The translations under genes and the position numbers were made by a program. Positions 63,801 through 64,000 of a stretch of DNA of 64,000 nt are shown in pieces. Location of the stretch: positions 13,454,001 to 13,518,000 of the forward strand of contig OX485806.1 of NCBI GenBank assembly GCA_950295325.1, read 5' to 3'. Position 1 is the first letter of the stretch; each line of letters begins with the position of its first letter. The DNA is from Polytrichum commune. Its lineage: Eukaryota; Streptophyta; Polytrichopsida; Polytrichales; Polytrichaceae. The notes beneath the pieces were generated by a model. The model did not search any database and was not told the origin of the DNA. It was given only the letters and a program-made list of their open reading frames with translations.

Positions 63801-64000
63801 AGTTTCACAGGGACAGTTACCCAAGACTCATATGCTTGTAGTTTTGGATACAAAAAATTGTTTCTCATTTGATGCATGAGTTATTTAAAACACTCACTAA
63901 TCATGATTTTTGGTCTTCTCAGTTCAATTCCACAGGTGGTTAATTGTCCAAAGTTCCATGTGTGGGTGCTTGAGCCTCATAGTTCTCAATGTTAAAAGTT

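Overview
This is a nuclear window from a land plant that makes swimming sperm, most likely a bryophyte, lycophyte or fern. The plant signature is a set of intron-rich genes for a BODYGUARD-type alpha/beta hydrolase, a 4-coumarate:CoA ligase-like enzyme and a DNA topoisomerase II. The motile-sperm inference comes from a partial gene on the minus strand at the right edge. Its exons read as DRC2 (CCDC65/FAP250), a dynein regulatory complex subunit of flagellar axonemes, which flowering plants and conifers lack. I cannot name the species.

Layout. 1-5.0 kb: gene-free, dispersed repeats, MITEs and a deleted Tigger/pogo element. 5.0-10.9 kb: BODYGUARD-like hydrolase (five exons, 584 aa), behind a tandemly repeated leader, with a minisatellite and a 5S-rRNA-like insertion in its introns. 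13.6-16.9 kb: a 5'-truncated, decayed copy of the 4CL-like gene, keeping the last exons with their introns but lacking the catalytic lysine. 17-21 kb: AT-rich gene-free DNA with a ~120-bp tandem repeat. 21-29.6 kb: a large degenerate non-LTR retrotransposon split by a solo LTR. 29.6-38.4 kb: gene-free DNA packed with MITEs, several with exact target-site duplications. 38.5-43.9 kb: intact 4CL-like gene (nine exons, 587 aa). 44-48 kb: more MITEs, including a hAT-type element nested in a second Tigger copy. 48.7-57.9 kb: topoisomerase II (21 exons, 1518 aa). 60.6-64 kb: 3' part of DRC2, convergent with topoisomerase II.

The genes do not form a pathway. The hydrolase family is tied to cuticle formation, the ligase family to phenylpropanoid or fatty-acid CoA thioesters, topoisomerase II to chromosome segregation and DRC2 to the sperm flagellum. 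The only local relationship is the DNA-level duplication linking the decayed and intact ligase copies.

The most unusual object is the retrotransposon. It carries an N-terminal APE-type endonuclease and, after RT and RNase H, a C-terminal CCHC/RHN/RPx...K module like a restriction-like endonuclease. That two-nuclease plan is known from the Dualen (RandI) clade of green algae. An extra conserved-looking block between RT and RNase H may be an adenine-methyltransferase-like domain; that part is tentative. Exon boundaries were set by hand from frame, GT-AG sites and family similarity, and all homology calls are from memory of the families.
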